A stretch of 64,000 nucleotides of DNA from an uncultured Alphaproteobacteria bacterium (GTDB taxonomy: Bacteria > Pseudomonadota > Alphaproteobacteria > JAPOUT01 > G958296285), in NCBI GenBank assembly GCA_958296285.1, contig OY282459.1, positions 1,066,367-1,130,366 of the forward strand. Direction: 5' to 3'. The notes under the pieces were generated by a model, which was not told the DNA's origin, did not search any database, and saw only the letters and a program-made list of their open reading frames with translations. This document shows, piece after piece, positions 49,872-59,707 of this stretch. The translations under genes were made by a program, and so were the position numbers. Each line of letters begins with the position of its first letter. Position 1 is the first letter of the stretch.

Positions 49872-50291
49872 CTATTTTATTTTGGCGCCGGAGGCGCGGG
49901 GCGCGGGGGGCGCGGGGGGCGTCCATGGCTCATAGTCGCCTGTGGCAGGCGGACGCGCCGCGCTCCGATGAAGACTGCCGCGCGGACGCCATGCGTCTCT
50001 TGTGCCTGTCATATTCGGCAGATGCGGCTTCTGCCAAGCCCGCCGCGAAAGCGAGGAGGGCGGCTTTTCCGCCATATGATGCAGCCATGCGTGCCATTCG
50101 GGCGGAGTTTTGGAAGCATCCACGATGCCCCGATAGACGACCCACCGTTTGGATGCGTCTTTTTTGTCGCGATAATAGAGATTCTCCGCCTCGTCCCGCC
50201 CGACCAAAACGCCGCGCCGCCACGTGAAAAAGCGCAGCGACAGAGTCTGTCCGTGCCACCAAGTGAAAAACTGCCGAAGGAAATCGCCCAT
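49872..50291 (-). CDS. NDUFA12-like NADH:ubiquinone oxidoreductase subunit
   Basis: 139 residues. The family blocks TWWHGQTLSLRFFTWRRG, VGRDEAENLYYRD, RWVVYRGIVDASKTPPEWHAWLHHM and the final PYEPWTPP-like YEPWTPPAP are all present. NDUFA12 (B17.2) is an accessory subunit of complex I shared by mitochondria and alphaproteobacteria; a good taxonomic marker. Followed on the same strand by mlaD (10 bp). It has an extended -10 (50328-50336). Confidence 0.92.
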   Translation of the reverse strand: MGDFLRQFFTWWHGQTLSLRFFTWRRGVLVGRDEAENLYYRDKKDASKRWVVYRGIVDASKTPPEWHAWLHHMAEKPPSSLSRRAWQKPHLPNMTGTRDAWRPRGSLHRSAARPPATGDYEPWTPPAPPAPRASGAKIK

Positions 50292-50327
50292 AGGATCGCC
50301 CGTCTGATTCTCCGATGATCTCGCGCC

Positions 50328-50336
50328 ACTATAGCA
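50328..50336 (-). promoter_or_regulatory. Extended -10 for the NDUFA12-mlaD-DUF2155 operon
   Basis: TGC-TATAGT on the minus strand, 36 bp before the ATG at 50291. Confidence 0.55.
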
Positions 50337-50355
50337 TAATCGCGCGATTGAGAGG

Positions 50356-52152
50356 CTATCCCTTTTTATCGGGCGGCGGCTGAACGCGAATATGAAGATC
50401 GCGGAGGTGGCGGCTCGGCGCTTCTGACGGCGCGCCCATCAAGAGATCTTCGGCGCGCTGATTCATCGGGAACATTGTGATGTCGCGGAGATTGTCCGCG
50501 CCTGTCAGAAGCATGACGATTCTGTCCAATCCGGGCGCGATGCCTCCATGCGGCGGCGCGCCGAAGCGCAGCGCTTTTGTCAGAGCGGGGAAGCGCGTCT
50601 TGACGGTTTCGCGGCTGTGGCCGGCGATTTCAAAAGCCTTGAAGAGCGTTTCAATCTCGTGATTCCGAATAGCCCCTGACGACAATTCCACGCCGTTGCA
50701 GACGATGTCATATTGGTGTCCGACAATCTCCAGAGGTTTTTTGGTTTTCAGCGCTTCCATTCCGCCTTTCGGCATGGAGAAGGGGTTGTGGGAGAAATCT
50801 ATTTTTTTCTCTTCCTCGTTCCATTCGTAGATTGGCATGTCGGTGATCCAGCAAAAGGCGAAATGGTTTTGCTTGATGAGGTTTAAGCGCCGCGCGATTT
50901 GCTGTCGCGCCGCGCCTGCGAGGAGGTTCGCGTCTTTTTCGGCGGCGCAGGCGAAGAAGAGGGCGTCGCCGTTTGTGATTCCGGCTTTTTGCGCCATCGC
51001 TTTTTGTCGCGCTTCGGGGATGAATTTGGCGATCGGCCCCTGTCCTTCGCCTTTTCCGTCAAAGACGATATAGCCCAAGCCGGGGGCGCGCATCTCTGTT
51101 CTTGCCCATTCATTGAGGCTGTCAAAGAAGGATCGCGGCTCTTTGGCGGCTTGGGGCGCGGGGATCGCGCGGACGGTTCCGCCTTTCTCCAAGATATTTT
51201 TGAAGGCGCGGAAGGAGACGTCTGTCGCGCCGAATTCCTCGCTGACATCGGCGATGGCGATGGGGTTTCGGAGATCGGGCTTGTCGGAGCCGTAGAGTTT
51301 CATGGCTGTCGCGTAGGGGATTCGCGGGAAGGGCGTGGGCGAGACGGTTCGCTTGCCGGCGAATTCTTCAAAGAGGCCTTGCATGATTGGTTCTATGGCG
51401 GAGAAGACGTCTTCTTCGGTGGCGAAAGCCATTTCTATATCCAGTTGGTAGAATTCGCCGGGGCTTCGGTCGGCGCGGGCGTCTTCGTCTCGGAAGCAGG
51501 GGGCGATTTGGAAATATCGGTCAAAGCCGCTGATGATGGCGAGTTGTTTAAAGATTTGCGGCGCTTGGGGGAGGGCGTAGAAGCGTCCGGGGTGGAGGCG
51601 GCTTGGCACGAGGAAGTCGCGCGCGCCTTCGGGGCTGGAGGCGGTGAGGATTGGGGTTTGGAGTTCTAGGAAGTTGGCTTTTTCCATGCGGTTTCGGAGG
51701 GAGGTGATGATTTTGGATCGCGTGAGGATTCGGTTGTGCATGGAGGGGCGGCGCAGGTCTAGGAAGCGGTAGGTGAGGCGGATATCTTCGGGGTAGTCGG
51801 GTTCGGCGAAGACGGGGAGGGGCAGTTCTTCGGCGGCGGAGAGGATTGTGATGGTTTGGATTTGGAGTTCTATTTTGCCTGTTGGGATTTGGGGGTTGAT
51901 GGTGTCTTTGTCGCGTTCTACGACTGTGCCGTTTATTTGGATGACGGATTCGGGTTTGAGGCTGTTGGCTGTGGCGAAGGCGGGCGTATTGGGGTGGGCG
52001 ACGCATTGGGTGATGCCGTAATGGTCTCGGAGGTCAATAAAGATGAGTCCGCCATGGTCTCGGATTCGGTGGATCCATCCTGAGAGGCGGGCTGGTTTAT
52101 TTTTGTGGCGCGTGTTGAGTTGTGCGCAGTTGTGGGTTCGGTAGGGGTTCAT
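50356..52152 (-). CDS. aspS: Aspartyl-tRNA synthetase
   Basis: 598 residues, bacterial-type class II synthetase: N-terminal OB anticodon domain ([24 protein letters not shown]), class II motif 2 ([21 protein letters not shown]), GAD insertion and motif 3 ([15 protein letters not shown]). The frame is open to 52236, but ATG 52152 starts the normal N-terminus and has a -10 box only 6 nt upstream (52159-52167), so the mRNA is probably leaderless. The first 600 bp have codons ending almost only in C or A; this skew fades toward the 3' end. Confidence 0.95.
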   Translation of the reverse strand: MNPYRTHNCAQLNTRHKNKPARLSGWIHRIRDHGGLIFIDLRDHYGITQCVAHPNTPAFATANSLKPESVIQINGTVVERDKDTINPQIPTGKIELQIQTITILSAAEELPLPVFAEPDYPEDIRLTYRFLDLRRPSMHNRILTRSKIITSLRNRMEKANFLELQTPILTASSPEGARDFLVPSRLHPGRFYALPQAPQIFKQLAIISGFDRYFQIAPCFRDEDARADRSPGEFYQLDIEMAFATEEDVFSAIEPIMQGLFEEFAGKRTVSPTPFPRIPYATAMKLYGSDKPDLRNPIAIADVSEEFGATDVSFRAFKNILEKGGTVRAIPAPQAAKEPRSFFDSLNEWARTEMRAPGLGYIVFDGKGEGQGPIAKFIPEARQKAMAQKAGITNGDALFFACAAEKDANLLAGAARQQIARRLNLIKQNHFAFCWITDMPIYEWNEEEKKIDFSHNPFSMPKGGMEALKTKKPLEIVGHQYDIVCNGVELSSGAIRNHEIETLFKAFEIAGHSRETVKTRFPALTKALRFGAPPHGGIAPGLDRIVMLLTGADNLRDITMFPMNQRAEDLLMGAPSEAPSRHLRDLHIRVQPPPDKKG

Positions 52153-52158
52153 GGGGGG

Positions 52159-52167
52159 TTTATAGCA
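52159..52167 (-). promoter_or_regulatory. Extended -10 of aspS, leaderless geometry
   Basis: TGC-TATAAA on the minus strand, then CCCCCC and the ATG. The spacing puts the transcription start at the A of the ATG, give or take one or two bases. Confidence 0.55.
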
Positions 52168-52193
52168 GAAGTTGGGCGTTTTTTTTGATCTCT

Positions 52194-52490
52194 CGTGAAG
52201 GGGGGTTTGGGGGGCTAGCCCCCCAAAAAAAACCAAGCGGGCGAAGCCCGCTATGGGCGGCGGGCGTGGCGAAACGAAGCGAGCGCTAGCGAGCGAGAAA
52301 GCCCGCCGACCCCCCCTGCTTACAAGAGCTCTTCTAGCAGGGGGCGCGTGGGTGGGGTCGCATTTGCTCGCTCGCTACTCTCGCTTCGCAAATGCTTTTT
52401 CCCCACCCCACCCACGCGCTTTCGGGGGGGATTCCCCCCCGATCCCCCTCTTTTTTTGGGGGGCAAGCCCCCCAAACCCCCCTTCACGGG
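52194..52490. mobile_element. Inverted-repeat element B, non-coding relative of element A
   Basis: About 297 bp between aspS and rnd. It begins CGTGAAGGGGGGTTTGGGGGG (52194 on) and ends with the inverse, finishing at 52490. Inside are stacked hairpins: GGGGGG-cta-CCCCCC, AAGCGGGC-gaa-GCCCGCT, GGCGGGC...GCCCGCC, a central CCCCCCTGC...GCAGGGGG stem, and a long CGCGTGGGTGGGG...CCCCACCCACGCG stem. No gene is present. The same modules occur in element A, where the cargo gene takes the centre. Confidence 0.7.
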
Positions 52491-52517
52491 AGCGCCCTAA
52501 AGCTCTACAAACTCATC

Positions 52518-53657
52518 ATGACAACCATCACCGAAACAACCCAACTCGCCAACTTCTGCGACCAAATCGCAAAAGCCCCCTTCATCGCCATAGATACCGA
52601 ATTTATCCGCGATACAAGCTACTACCCCAAACTCTGCCTCATCCAAATCAGCGACGGCAAAAATACAGCCGCCATAGACCCCCTCGCCCAAACCCTCACC
52701 CTCAACCCCCTCTACACAATCCTCAATAACCCCACTATCACCAAAGTCTTCCACTCCGCCCGACAAGACCTGGAAATCTTCCACAACCTCACCAAAACCC
52801 TCCCCAAACCCCTCTTTGATACCCAAATCGCCGCAATGGCCTGCGGCTTCGGCGACACGGCATCCTACCAAATGCTCGCGAAAAAAATCCTGGACATAGA
52901 ACTAGACAAAAGCCAGCGCTTCTCCGATTGGCAGCGCCGACCCCTCACCCACGAGCAAATCCAATACGCCCTCTCCGACGTCATCCACCTCGCCGAAATC
53001 TACCCCAAACTCAAAAACCAAATCGCCGAAAAAAACCGAGACGAGTGGATCACAGAACCCATGCAAGCCCTCCTCAACCCCGAACTCTACGAAATGTCGC
53101 CCGAAACCGCATGGAAACGCCTGCGCTTCACAGTCTCAGGAAAAAAACGAATGGGAATCCTCGCCGCCGCCGCCGCATGGCGCGAGCGCGAAGCGCAGCG
53201 CGTCAACGTCCCGCGCGGACGAATCCTCCGAGACGACATCCTCCGCGAAGTCGCCCTCCGAGACCCAAAAGACGAAGCCGCGCTGGAAAATATCCGCGGC
53301 GTCTCCAAAGGCTTCGCGCGAAGCCGCGCCGCCATGCGCCTCCTGAACGCCATCGCCACAGCCACCGATATGAAACCCGAAAAAGATCCGCGCAAAATCT
53401 CCGCGCCCCCAGAAATCCTAGACATGCTCCGACTCCTCCTCCGATTGCAATGCGCGAAACACGCCGTCGCCCCAAAACTCGTCGCCTCCAACGGAACGCT
53501 GGAGCAAATCGCCGCAGGCATCACAGAAAATATCTCCGCCCTCCAAGGCTGGCGGCGAGAAATCTTCGGCGAAGAAGCCCTCGCCATGATGCGCGGCGAA
53601 ATCTGCCTCGCCGTCCAAGACAAAACCATCCGCGTCATGGAAAACAAAAGGCGCTAA
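52518..53657 (+). CDS. rnd: Ribonuclease D
   Basis: 379 residues. DEDDy exonuclease: FIAIDTEF (Asp, Glu), VFHSARQDLE (Asp) and YALSDVIHLAEIY (Tyr, Asp), then a HRDC domain. It trims 3' ends of tRNA precursors. The frame is open to 52392, inside element B, but ATG 52518 starts the family N-terminus. The first 600 bp avoid G (1 G in 52681-52740) and use C/A-ending codons. It converges with hdaA and overlaps it by 4 bases. Confidence 0.93.
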   Translation: MTTITETTQLANFCDQIAKAPFIAIDTEFIRDTSYYPKLCLIQISDGKNTAAIDPLAQTLTLNPLYTILNNPTITKVFHSARQDLEIFHNLTKTLPKPLFDTQIAAMACGFGDTASYQMLAKKILDIELDKSQRFSDWQRRPLTHEQIQYALSDVIHLAEIYPKLKNQIAEKNRDEWITEPMQALLNPELYEMSPETAWKRLRFTVSGKKRMGILAAAAAWREREAQRVNVPRGRILRDDILREVALRDPKDEAALENIRGVSKGFARSRAAMRLLNAIATATDMKPEKDPRKISAPPEILDMLRLLLRLQCAKHAVAPKLVASNGTLEQIAAGITENISALQGWRREIFGEEALAMMRGEICLAVQDKTIRVMENKRR

Positions 53658-54322
53658 TCCAAAGCCCCAAGATCGGCAATCACGCGCCGCGCCAGCGACA
53701 AACTCACAGGACGCATCTCCGCCTCCGCCATCCGATCCAGCATCAGCGCCGCTTGACGAATGCGAGCAGGCGCGCGCTCAAGACGCCGCAGCAAATACGA
53801 CACCACATGATCAGGAACGGCGCGATGCCGATCCATGAAAATCTTAATGAGAATCGCGCGCAGCAATCTTTCCCCAGGCCACCCAATGGCAACCGCCGGA
53901 AGCGCCCGAATCCGCGACCGCAGATCAGGAAGACGAACCGGCCAGCGCCCCGGCGCCAAAATAGACGCCATCAACAAAGGCGCGCCTTGAGAAAGCGCCG
54001 CGTTCAAACCATGCAGAAAAACCTCCTCGCCTTGAGACGCCACGCTCTCGGCATCGTCTATCGCGGCGGGCTTGCCATCGCGGAGCGCCTCTAACGGCGG
54101 CAGCGCGGACGCCCCCGCTTTCCGTCTCCATATTTCCAAAAGATGCGTCTTGCCCGATCCGGCAGGCCCCCAAATCACAAGCGCCGGACGCCGCCAGTCA
54201 GGCCAGCGATCTATCAAGCCGAGCGCGTCCTCATTGCTGGAATCGGCGAGGAAATCCTCGCGCGTCATGGACGGCTCGCCGACCAACCCCAAAACGCCTT
54301 GCGATAGCGGTTCATTTGGCAT
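53654..54322 (-). CDS. hdaA: HdaA, DnaA-like regulatory ATPase
   Basis: 222 residues. DnaA-related AAA+ domain with Walker A GPAGSGKT (about 52-59), a degenerate second motif (AIDDAES), sensor DLRSRIRA and an arginine finger region. In Caulobacter HdaA turns DnaA-ATP into DnaA-ADP on the sliding clamp. It lacks a DnaA DNA-binding domain. Last gene of the operon DUF2066 - pgsA - AI-2E permease - hdaA. Confidence 0.9.
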   Translation of the reverse strand: MPNEPLSQGVLGLVGEPSMTREDFLADSSNEDALGLIDRWPDWRRPALVIWGPAGSGKTHLLEIWRRKAGASALPPLEALRDGKPAAIDDAESVASQGEEVFLHGLNAALSQGAPLLMASILAPGRWPVRLPDLRSRIRALPAVAIGWPGERLLRAILIKIFMDRHRAVPDHVVSYLLRRLERAPARIRQAALMLDRMAEAEMRPVSLSLARRVIADLGALD

Positions 54323-54323
54323 G

Positions 54324-55394
54324 TCAGATCTTTTTTCCCGCCCGCGCCCGCGTCTCCTGAAGATAAACGCCGCTCCGCATATAAAAGGCGACAGCGCGGC
54401 GAATGGCGATGCCGATCGTGGCGGCGGCAGGGATCGCCAGAATCATGCCGGTCAGACCCCAGAGCGAGCCGAAAGCCGACAGCGCCAGCAAAATCCAAAG
54501 CGGATGCAAACCAACCCGATTCCCGACAAGCCACGGCGTCAAAGCGTAGGATTCCAAAGTCTGTCCGGTGAGGCAGATGGCGAGCGCCGCCACGCCCCAA
54601 AGATAGGACGGCCAAAATTGAACGAGCGCCATGGAAACCGCCAAAATAGACCCAATCGCCGCGCCGGCATAGGGAATGAAACTGATCAATCCGCTGAAAA
54701 TCCCGACAAGCAGTCCGAAATCCAATCCGAGAAATGTGAAGGCGGTCGCGTAGAAAAAACCCAGAATCAGGCAGATGGATATCTGCCCCCGAAGAAAAGC
54801 CGAGACCGAAGAATCCGCCTCCGTCAGAAAATCTTCTATGAAGGGCGCGGTTTTTCTCGGCAGGAGTTTTCGGAGTTTTTGCAAAATGCCGTTCCAATCG
54901 CGGAGGAGGTAGATTGTCGTGATGGGCGTGAGGACGAGAAAAGAGAGCGCCTTCATAAGAATCGCCCCGCCGCCCAGCAAAATGCTCACAATCGCCGCCG
55001 CCCAATTCTCTGCCGATTCGCCGATCTCCATAAGCGCCGAGAGGTTGGATGTCGTGATGACATCGCTCTTTGGCACGTTCTGCGCGATCCAATTGCGAAT
55101 ATCTTCCAGCCAGAACGGCGCTTCCTGCGCCAAAGCTTCGCTTTGACTGACGAGCGGCGGAAGAATCAGAAGGAAGATGCCGCCGACCACAATGAAGGCG
55201 AGAACGGTCAGCAGAAACGCCGCGAGCGCGCGAGGGATTTTAAGACGCTCCAGCGCATCGGCGGCGGGATTCAAAATATAGGCGAGCGCCACGCCCGCCA
55301 AAAAGGGCGCGAGAATCGCGTGCAGCAGATAAAGAAGCGCCGCGAGAGCGAGAAAAAAACCAGTCCAGAAAATCGCGCGCGAAGTTCCGCTCAT
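54324..55394 (-). CDS. AI-2E family transporter (PerM-like)
   Basis: 356 residues, about 7-8 transmembrane helices. Typical blocks: AYILNPAADALERLKIPRALAAFLL and GLDFGLLVGIFSGLISFIPYAGAAIGSILA. Members of this family export autoinducer-2 or act as ion antiporters; the substrate is not visible. ATG 55394 overlaps the pgsA stop (ATGA); the open frame beyond it is the pgsA shadow. Confidence 0.9.
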   Translation of the reverse strand: MSGTSRAIFWTGFFLALAALLYLLHAILAPFLAGVALAYILNPAADALERLKIPRALAAFLLTVLAFIVVGGIFLLILPPLVSQSEALAQEAPFWLEDIRNWIAQNVPKSDVITTSNLSALMEIGESAENWAAAIVSILLGGGAILMKALSFLVLTPITTIYLLRDWNGILQKLRKLLPRKTAPFIEDFLTEADSSVSAFLRGQISICLILGFFYATAFTFLGLDFGLLVGIFSGLISFIPYAGAAIGSILAVSMALVQFWPSYLWGVAALAICLTGQTLESYALTPWLVGNRVGLHPLWILLALSAFGSLWGLTGMILAIPAAATIGIAIRRAVAFYMRSGVYLQETRARAGKKI

Positions 55395-56101
55395 GGCGCG
55401 GCGCTCTTTTTGCGCGCGCCGGGGCGGGAGCGGGACGCGCTCGGAGTCGCGCCGATCCGCAGAAACCATTGAAAAATGTAAAGCCCGCCGGAAAAGAGCG
55501 TCATAAAGGCGACCGCGTAAAGTCCCGCCTGCGCGAAGCCCTCCTCCAAGCGAAAGAAAAAGGCGCGCTCCGCCAAAATCGCCGCGAGGAAGACCATCTG
55601 AACGCAGGTCGTCAATTTCCCAATGATGAGAGGCATGACCCATGTCCGCCCATAGAGAATCCATGTCAGCATGATGCCGCCGACAATCAGAATGTCGCGG
55701 CTTATGACCAAAATGACGAGCCAAATCGGAAGATCGCCCGCCGCGCCCAGCGTTCCATAGACGCCGACAATCAGGATTTTGTCGGCGGCGGGATCCAGAT
55801 AGGCGCCGAGCCGCGTGGAAACGCTGCCGCCATATTTCGCCAGAAAGCCGTCCAGCGAATCCGACAGCGCCGCCGCGACAAAAAGCCAAAATGCCCATTC
55901 CTCCCAGCCTAAACTGATAAAGGCGATGATCACCGGAGTCGCCAAAAGACGCCCCAAACTGATCAGATTCGGAACAGTCAGAGTCGCGTCGCTGACATGG
56001 GCGGCGATGTCCTTCTGCCCTTCGCCTGCCAAGCGCATCAGCCATGTCCGCGCGTCCCGCGCTCGCCGCGCTCGCGTCATTTTTCCAGCGTCATTGTCCA
56101 T
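55391..56101 (-). CDS. pgsA: CDP-alcohol phosphatidyltransferase (PgsA-like)
   Basis: 236 residues. Helices plus the CDP-alcohol transferase motif SDSLDGFLAKYGGSVSTRLGAYLDPAADK (DG-x2-A-x9-G-x3-D-x3-D; the usual Arg after Ala is Lys). It makes phosphatidylglycerophosphate or a related lipid in the membrane. A 50-residue soluble N-terminal extension rich in Arg precedes the first helix; ATG 56080 (residue 8) is an alternative start. It overlaps the DUF2066 gene by about 25 nt. Confidence 0.88.
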   Translation of the reverse strand: MDNDAGKMTRARRARDARTWLMRLAGEGQKDIAAHVSDATLTVPNLISLGRLLATPVIIAFISLGWEEWAFWLFVAAALSDSLDGFLAKYGGSVSTRLGAYLDPAADKILIVGVYGTLGAAGDLPIWLVILVISRDILIVGGIMLTWILYGRTWVMPLIIGKLTTCVQMVFLAAILAERAFFFRLEEGFAQAGLYAVAFMTLFSGGLYIFQWFLRIGATPSASRSRPGARKKSAAP

Positions 56102-57207
56102 GGATCCGCGTCAGGATTCTCCTGCTCTTTCTCGCCGCCATCTTCTTCGGAATCTTCGCTTTTCTCATCGCCAACGACAAGGCGAATCTCTTTCTGCGCC
56201 AAAGCGAGGGCGAAAGTCTCAGGCGCGCCGCGGAAGCGAATGTCAATCAGAGCGCTCCGCCGTCCGATCAGGCGCACCACGTGGTTTTCCAAAAGCGGCA
56301 CGGTTTTCAGCCGCGTCAGAATTCTCTGCCATTCTTCCATAGATTCATATTGGGCTTGAAGGCGGCGCGTTCTAGGCGCGTCATGGGCGATCAGAGCGCG
56401 GCGCTTCCATCCGTCTGACGTGATGCGGAGCGCTGTCTGAACGGCGCGCGCCAAGAGATCGGGCGTTCCCTCATCATCGGCGAGGAAAAAGGACACGCGC
56501 TCGCCCGGATTCCCGTCAGGACGCAGATAAAGAAGCGCGACCCGCAGCGCGCGGCTGTCTTCCTGCGCGATCGCCTGGGCGATCAGAATATGCCGCGCCT
56601 CGTAATTCTCGGCGAAGGGCAGAAGGATGGACGCGTCCGCGCGGCGAACCGATTCCGGCGAAACGGCGCGGATGTCGCTCACATCGCCGACGGGCAGCAG
56701 GAACGGCACCGGGATATTGTCCAAATCCTGAGCCGCGAAAGCGCTGCGCCAGAGATTGCTCTCCTCCCACAAGAAGATGGAGTCTTTCGTCTGATAGAGG
56801 GGCAGCAGCAGGGCGGGACGCGCTTGGATTTCGCTGTAGGGGATTTCCGCGCCGCGCAGAATCTCGCGGACGCGCTTCGGATCAAAATGGATGGAGAGCT
56901 CCGCCTTATATTGCCGCTGACTCGTTCTGACGCGGGAAGGCTCCAGCTGGAGCGCCAATTTCCGCGCCCGCCGCCCCGAGATTTTCGGAAGACGCTGCCA
57001 GTCTTCCGGGAGCGTCAGGCGGCGCAGCAGACGCGCCAGAGCTTTTTTATATCCTTGAAGGATGGCGTTTTGGCGGGCTTTGGTCGCCGAGCTCGCGGTC
57101 GCGCTGACGGCGACATTCTTCACCGCATAGACGTCTCCCGCCTGCGCCGGCGGCGCGGCGAAAATCAAAAACCCTGCCAGCAGGGCGGCGGCGCGAAGAA
57201 AAATCAT
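56077..57207 (-). CDS. DUF2066 domain protein
   Basis: 376 residues with a signal peptide (about 1-23), so periplasmic. The family blocks are AKNAILQGYKKAL-like (ARQNAILQGYKKALARLLRRLT) and FDPKRVREILRGAEIPYSE. DUF2066 proteins are found in alpha- and gammaproteobacteria beside pgsA and hda, as here. The C-terminus is acidic (GDEKSEDSEEDGGEKEQEN). Function unknown. It is divergent from purM with an 80-bp gap. Confidence 0.85.
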   Translation of the reverse strand: MIFLRAAALLAGFLIFAAPPAQAGDVYAVKNVAVSATASSATKARQNAILQGYKKALARLLRRLTLPEDWQRLPKISGRRARKLALQLEPSRVRTSQRQYKAELSIHFDPKRVREILRGAEIPYSEIQARPALLLPLYQTKDSIFLWEESNLWRSAFAAQDLDNIPVPFLLPVGDVSDIRAVSPESVRRADASILLPFAENYEARHILIAQAIAQEDSRALRVALLYLRPDGNPGERVSFFLADDEGTPDLLARAVQTALRITSDGWKRRALIAHDAPRTRRLQAQYESMEEWQRILTRLKTVPLLENHVVRLIGRRSALIDIRFRGAPETFALALAQKEIRLVVGDEKSEDSEEDGGEKEQENPDADPWTMTLEK

Positions 57208-57287
57208 GGAGTTTTCGTTCCGGTTGTTCTGTTTTGACGCGACATCGTCCGCAAGATAACATGAAGCGGCAGCCGACAGGAGATGCG

Positions 57288-58388
57288 ATGCGAGATTCCG
57301 CTGTTAAGAAGGGCGCGTCTGACGCCTACCGCCGATCCGGCGTGGATATTGACGCCGGCAGCGCTTTCGCGCGCGCCATCGCGCCTCTGGCGCGGCGAAC
57401 CGCCCGAAGAGGCGCTTCCGCCGAAATCGGCGGATTCGGCGGGGTCTTTGATCTCGCCAAGACGCGCTTTGACGATCCTCTGCTGATCGCCGCCAGCGAT
57501 GGCGCGGGCACGAAAATCCTCTTGGCGCGAACGGATTGGGCATGGCGAGTCGTGGGCATGGATTTGGTCGCCATGTGCGTCAACGATCTGATCGCGCAGG
57601 GCGCGGAGCCGCTTTTCTTCTTGGATTATATCGCGAGCGGCGCGCTCAATATGGCGAGAGACACCGCCATTGTGGAGGGAATCGCTGAAGCCTGCCGCGA
57701 AGCGCGATGCGCCCTCATCGGCGGCGAGACCGCCGAAATGCCCGGACTTTATCAGAACAATCTTTACGATTTGGCGGGCTTCGCTGTCGGCGCCGTGGAG
57801 CGCGGGCGTCTGCTGCCGTCTCGTTCCGCGAAGGCGGGAGACGCGATTCTCGGCTTGGCGTCCAATGGCGTTCATGCGAATGGATTCTCGCTCCTGCGGC
57901 GCATTATGGACGAGAAGGGCATTCATGCCGATTCCGACTTCCCCGATCAAAGCGGACGCTCTTTCGCCGAAACCCTCTTAACGCCGACCAGACTCTATGT
58001 CCGCCCGATCCTAAAACTTCTGCGAAAGGAGAATCATGGGGTTCGCGGACTCGCCCATATCACTGGCGGAGGCTTGATAGACAATCTCCCCCGCGCCCTC
58101 GCCCAAAAAGGCTTGACGGCGAAAATCCGCGCCGATGCGCTCCCAATGGGCGAACCTTTCGGATGGCTCAAAGAGGCGGGAAATCTCTCGGACGCAGAGA
58201 TGCTGCGGACATTCAATTGCGGAGTCGGCATGGCGCTGATCGCCGCCGCCGACCAAGCCGACTCCATCGCCGAAACGCTGGAAGAGGAAGGCGAGCGCGT
58301 GATCCCGCTCGGACGGCTTCAGAAAGAGAAAGCGCGCGGCAAAAAGATAGAAATCATCGGCAAACTGACGCTCGCCGCCAATCGCTAA
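57288..58388 (+). CDS. purM: Phosphoribosylformylglycinamidine cyclo-ligase
   Basis: 366 residues, AIR synthetase of purine synthesis: [61 protein letters not shown] and [13 protein letters not shown] are all diagnostic. GGAG lies seven bases before ATG 57288; upstream in-frame ATGs lack support. In most relatives purN follows at once; here purM ends head-on with ssb (overlapping stop codons), so purN must be elsewhere. Confidence 0.95.
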   Translation: MRDSAVKKGASDAYRRSGVDIDAGSAFARAIAPLARRTARRGASAEIGGFGGVFDLAKTRFDDPLLIAASDGAGTKILLARTDWAWRVVGMDLVAMCVNDLIAQGAEPLFFLDYIASGALNMARDTAIVEGIAEACREARCALIGGETAEMPGLYQNNLYDLAGFAVGAVERGRLLPSRSAKAGDAILGLASNGVHANGFSLLRRIMDEKGIHADSDFPDQSGRSFAETLLTPTRLYVRPILKLLRKENHGVRGLAHITGGGLIDNLPRALAQKGLTAKIRADALPMGEPFGWLKEAGNLSDAEMLRTFNCGVGMALIAAADQADSIAETLEEEGERVIPLGRLQKEKARGKKIEIIGKLTLAANR

Positions 58389-58885
58389 AAAGGAATCTCG
58401 TCATCGGGATTGTTTAAGTCGGACTGCGCGCCGCCGCCGCCCCCGCCGCCGCCATAAGACTGTCCCGCCGCGGAGCCTCCCGCCGCATGCTCGGCGCTCT
58501 CGCGCCTGTAAGGACGTCCGCCATTGCCGCCGCCGCGCGAATCCAACGCGAGGAGCGTCCCGTTGAAATTCTGCAGAACGACCTCCGTAGAATAGCGATC
58601 CTGTCCCGATTGATCCTGCCATTTGCGCGTTTGCAACTGCCCCTCCAAATAGACTTTGGAGCCTTTATGCAGATATTTCTCCACAAAGCCGCAAATCATC
58701 TCATTGAAGACGACGACGCGATGCCATTCGGTGCGCTCGCGCTGCTCGCCGGACGTTTTGTCGCGCCAGCGCTCAGATGTCGCCACGCGCAGATTGCATA
58801 CGGGCTTGCCGTTCTGCATATGGCGAACCTCGGGATCCGCCCCCAGATTGCCGACCAGAATCACCTTATTGACGCTGTTTGCCAT
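58385..58885 (-). CDS. ssb: Single-stranded DNA-binding protein
   Basis: 166 residues. N-terminal OB fold ([45 protein letters not shown]), a Gly/Arg-rich linker (GGGGGGG repeats) and the acidic tip DDEIPF that binds partner proteins. Covers ssDNA in replication and repair. Its stop codon overlaps that of purM. Confidence 0.95.
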   Translation of the reverse strand: MANSVNKVILVGNLGADPEVRHMQNGKPVCNLRVATSERWRDKTSGEQRERTEWHRVVVFNEMICGFVEKYLHKGSKVYLEGQLQTRKWQDQSGQDRYSTEVVLQNFNGTLLALDSRGGGNGGRPYRRESAEHAAGGSAAGQSYGGGGGGGGAQSDLNNPDDEIPF

Positions 58886-59004
58886 CTCTGCCTCCCCTTT
58901 TTCCCTCCGAATCCAAGACGCTTAACCTTTCTAAAATGAAAGCGTCTCAAGCCTTATAGAATGAACCGACAGCGCCCGAAGCGCAAGAGGGAAAATCGCC
59001 CATT
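58886..59004. other. Gap between ssb and lolD
   Basis: 119 bp. Holds the ssb ribosome-binding site (GGGGAGGCAG). No terminator with a U-run is evident and nothing else is seen. Confidence 0.3.
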
Positions 59005-59703
59005 CTAATCTTTCCTCTCCTTCATGCGACCGTCGCCGATCCGCGCGATCCGATCCATCTCGCGCGCGAGGGTCTCATTATGGGTGGCGACGAGGACAGC
59101 CGCGCCATGCGCCCGCGCCTCCCGAATGAGATCGGAAAAAACAAGACGCGCTGTCTGCGGATCCAAATTGCCGGTCGGCTCATCGGCGAGCAGAAGACTC
59201 GGACGATTGACGAGCGCCCGCGCCACCGCGACACGCTGCTGCTCTCCGCCGGAAAGCTGCGGAGGCTTGTGATCAAGACGCGCGCCCATCTCCAAACGCC
59301 GCAAAGTCTCTTCCGCCGCGTTCCGCGCCGCCCGCGCTTCCATGCCGCCGATCATCGCCGCCAGCGCGGCGTTCTCCAGAGCGCTGAATTCGGGAAGCAA
59401 ATGGTGAAACTGAAAGACGAAGCCAATATGCGCGCGTCTGATGAAACTCGCCTCGCCGTCTCTCATGCGGCTTCTCTCGCGCCCCATCACGACAACCTCG
59501 CCGCCGCTCGGCTTCTCCAAAAGACCCGCCATATGCAGAAGCGAAGACTTGCCGGAGCCGGAGGGGCCGAGAAGCCCGACCGCCTCGCCGGCATGAAGCG
59601 TCAGACTGACGCCGTCAAAGACCCGCAGATCGCGTCCGCCTTGCCGGTAGGAGCGGGATGCCTCTATCAGCCGCAGAGGCGGAGCGCTGTTCTGATCCGC
59701 CAT
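59005..59703 (-). CDS. lolD: Lipoprotein-releasing ABC transporter ATPase LolD
   Basis: 232 residues. Walker A GPSGSGKS (45-52), signature LSGGEQQRVAVARAL, Walker B LLLADEPTGNLD. With LolC/E it lifts lipoproteins out of the inner membrane. It follows the permease gene by 4 bp in the order proS-lolC-lolD, which is standard for alphaproteobacteria. Confidence 0.94.
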   Translation of the reverse strand: MADQNSAPPLRLIEASRSYRQGGRDLRVFDGVSLTLHAGEAVGLLGPSGSGKSSLLHMAGLLEKPSGGEVVVMGRERSRMRDGEASFIRRAHIGFVFQFHHLLPEFSALENAALAAMIGGMEARAARNAAEETLRRLEMGARLDHKPPQLSGGEQQRVAVARALVNRPSLLLADEPTGNLDPQTARLVFSDLIREARAHGAAVLVATHNETLAREMDRIARIGDGRMKERKD

Positions 59704-59707
59704 CGCT

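Noticed and set aside
52928..54094. 388-codon plus-strand frame rich in Arg, Pro and Asn
   Set aside because: Overlaps rnd in another frame and runs antisense to hdaA. The odd composition follows from the G-poor, C/A-rich DNA here.
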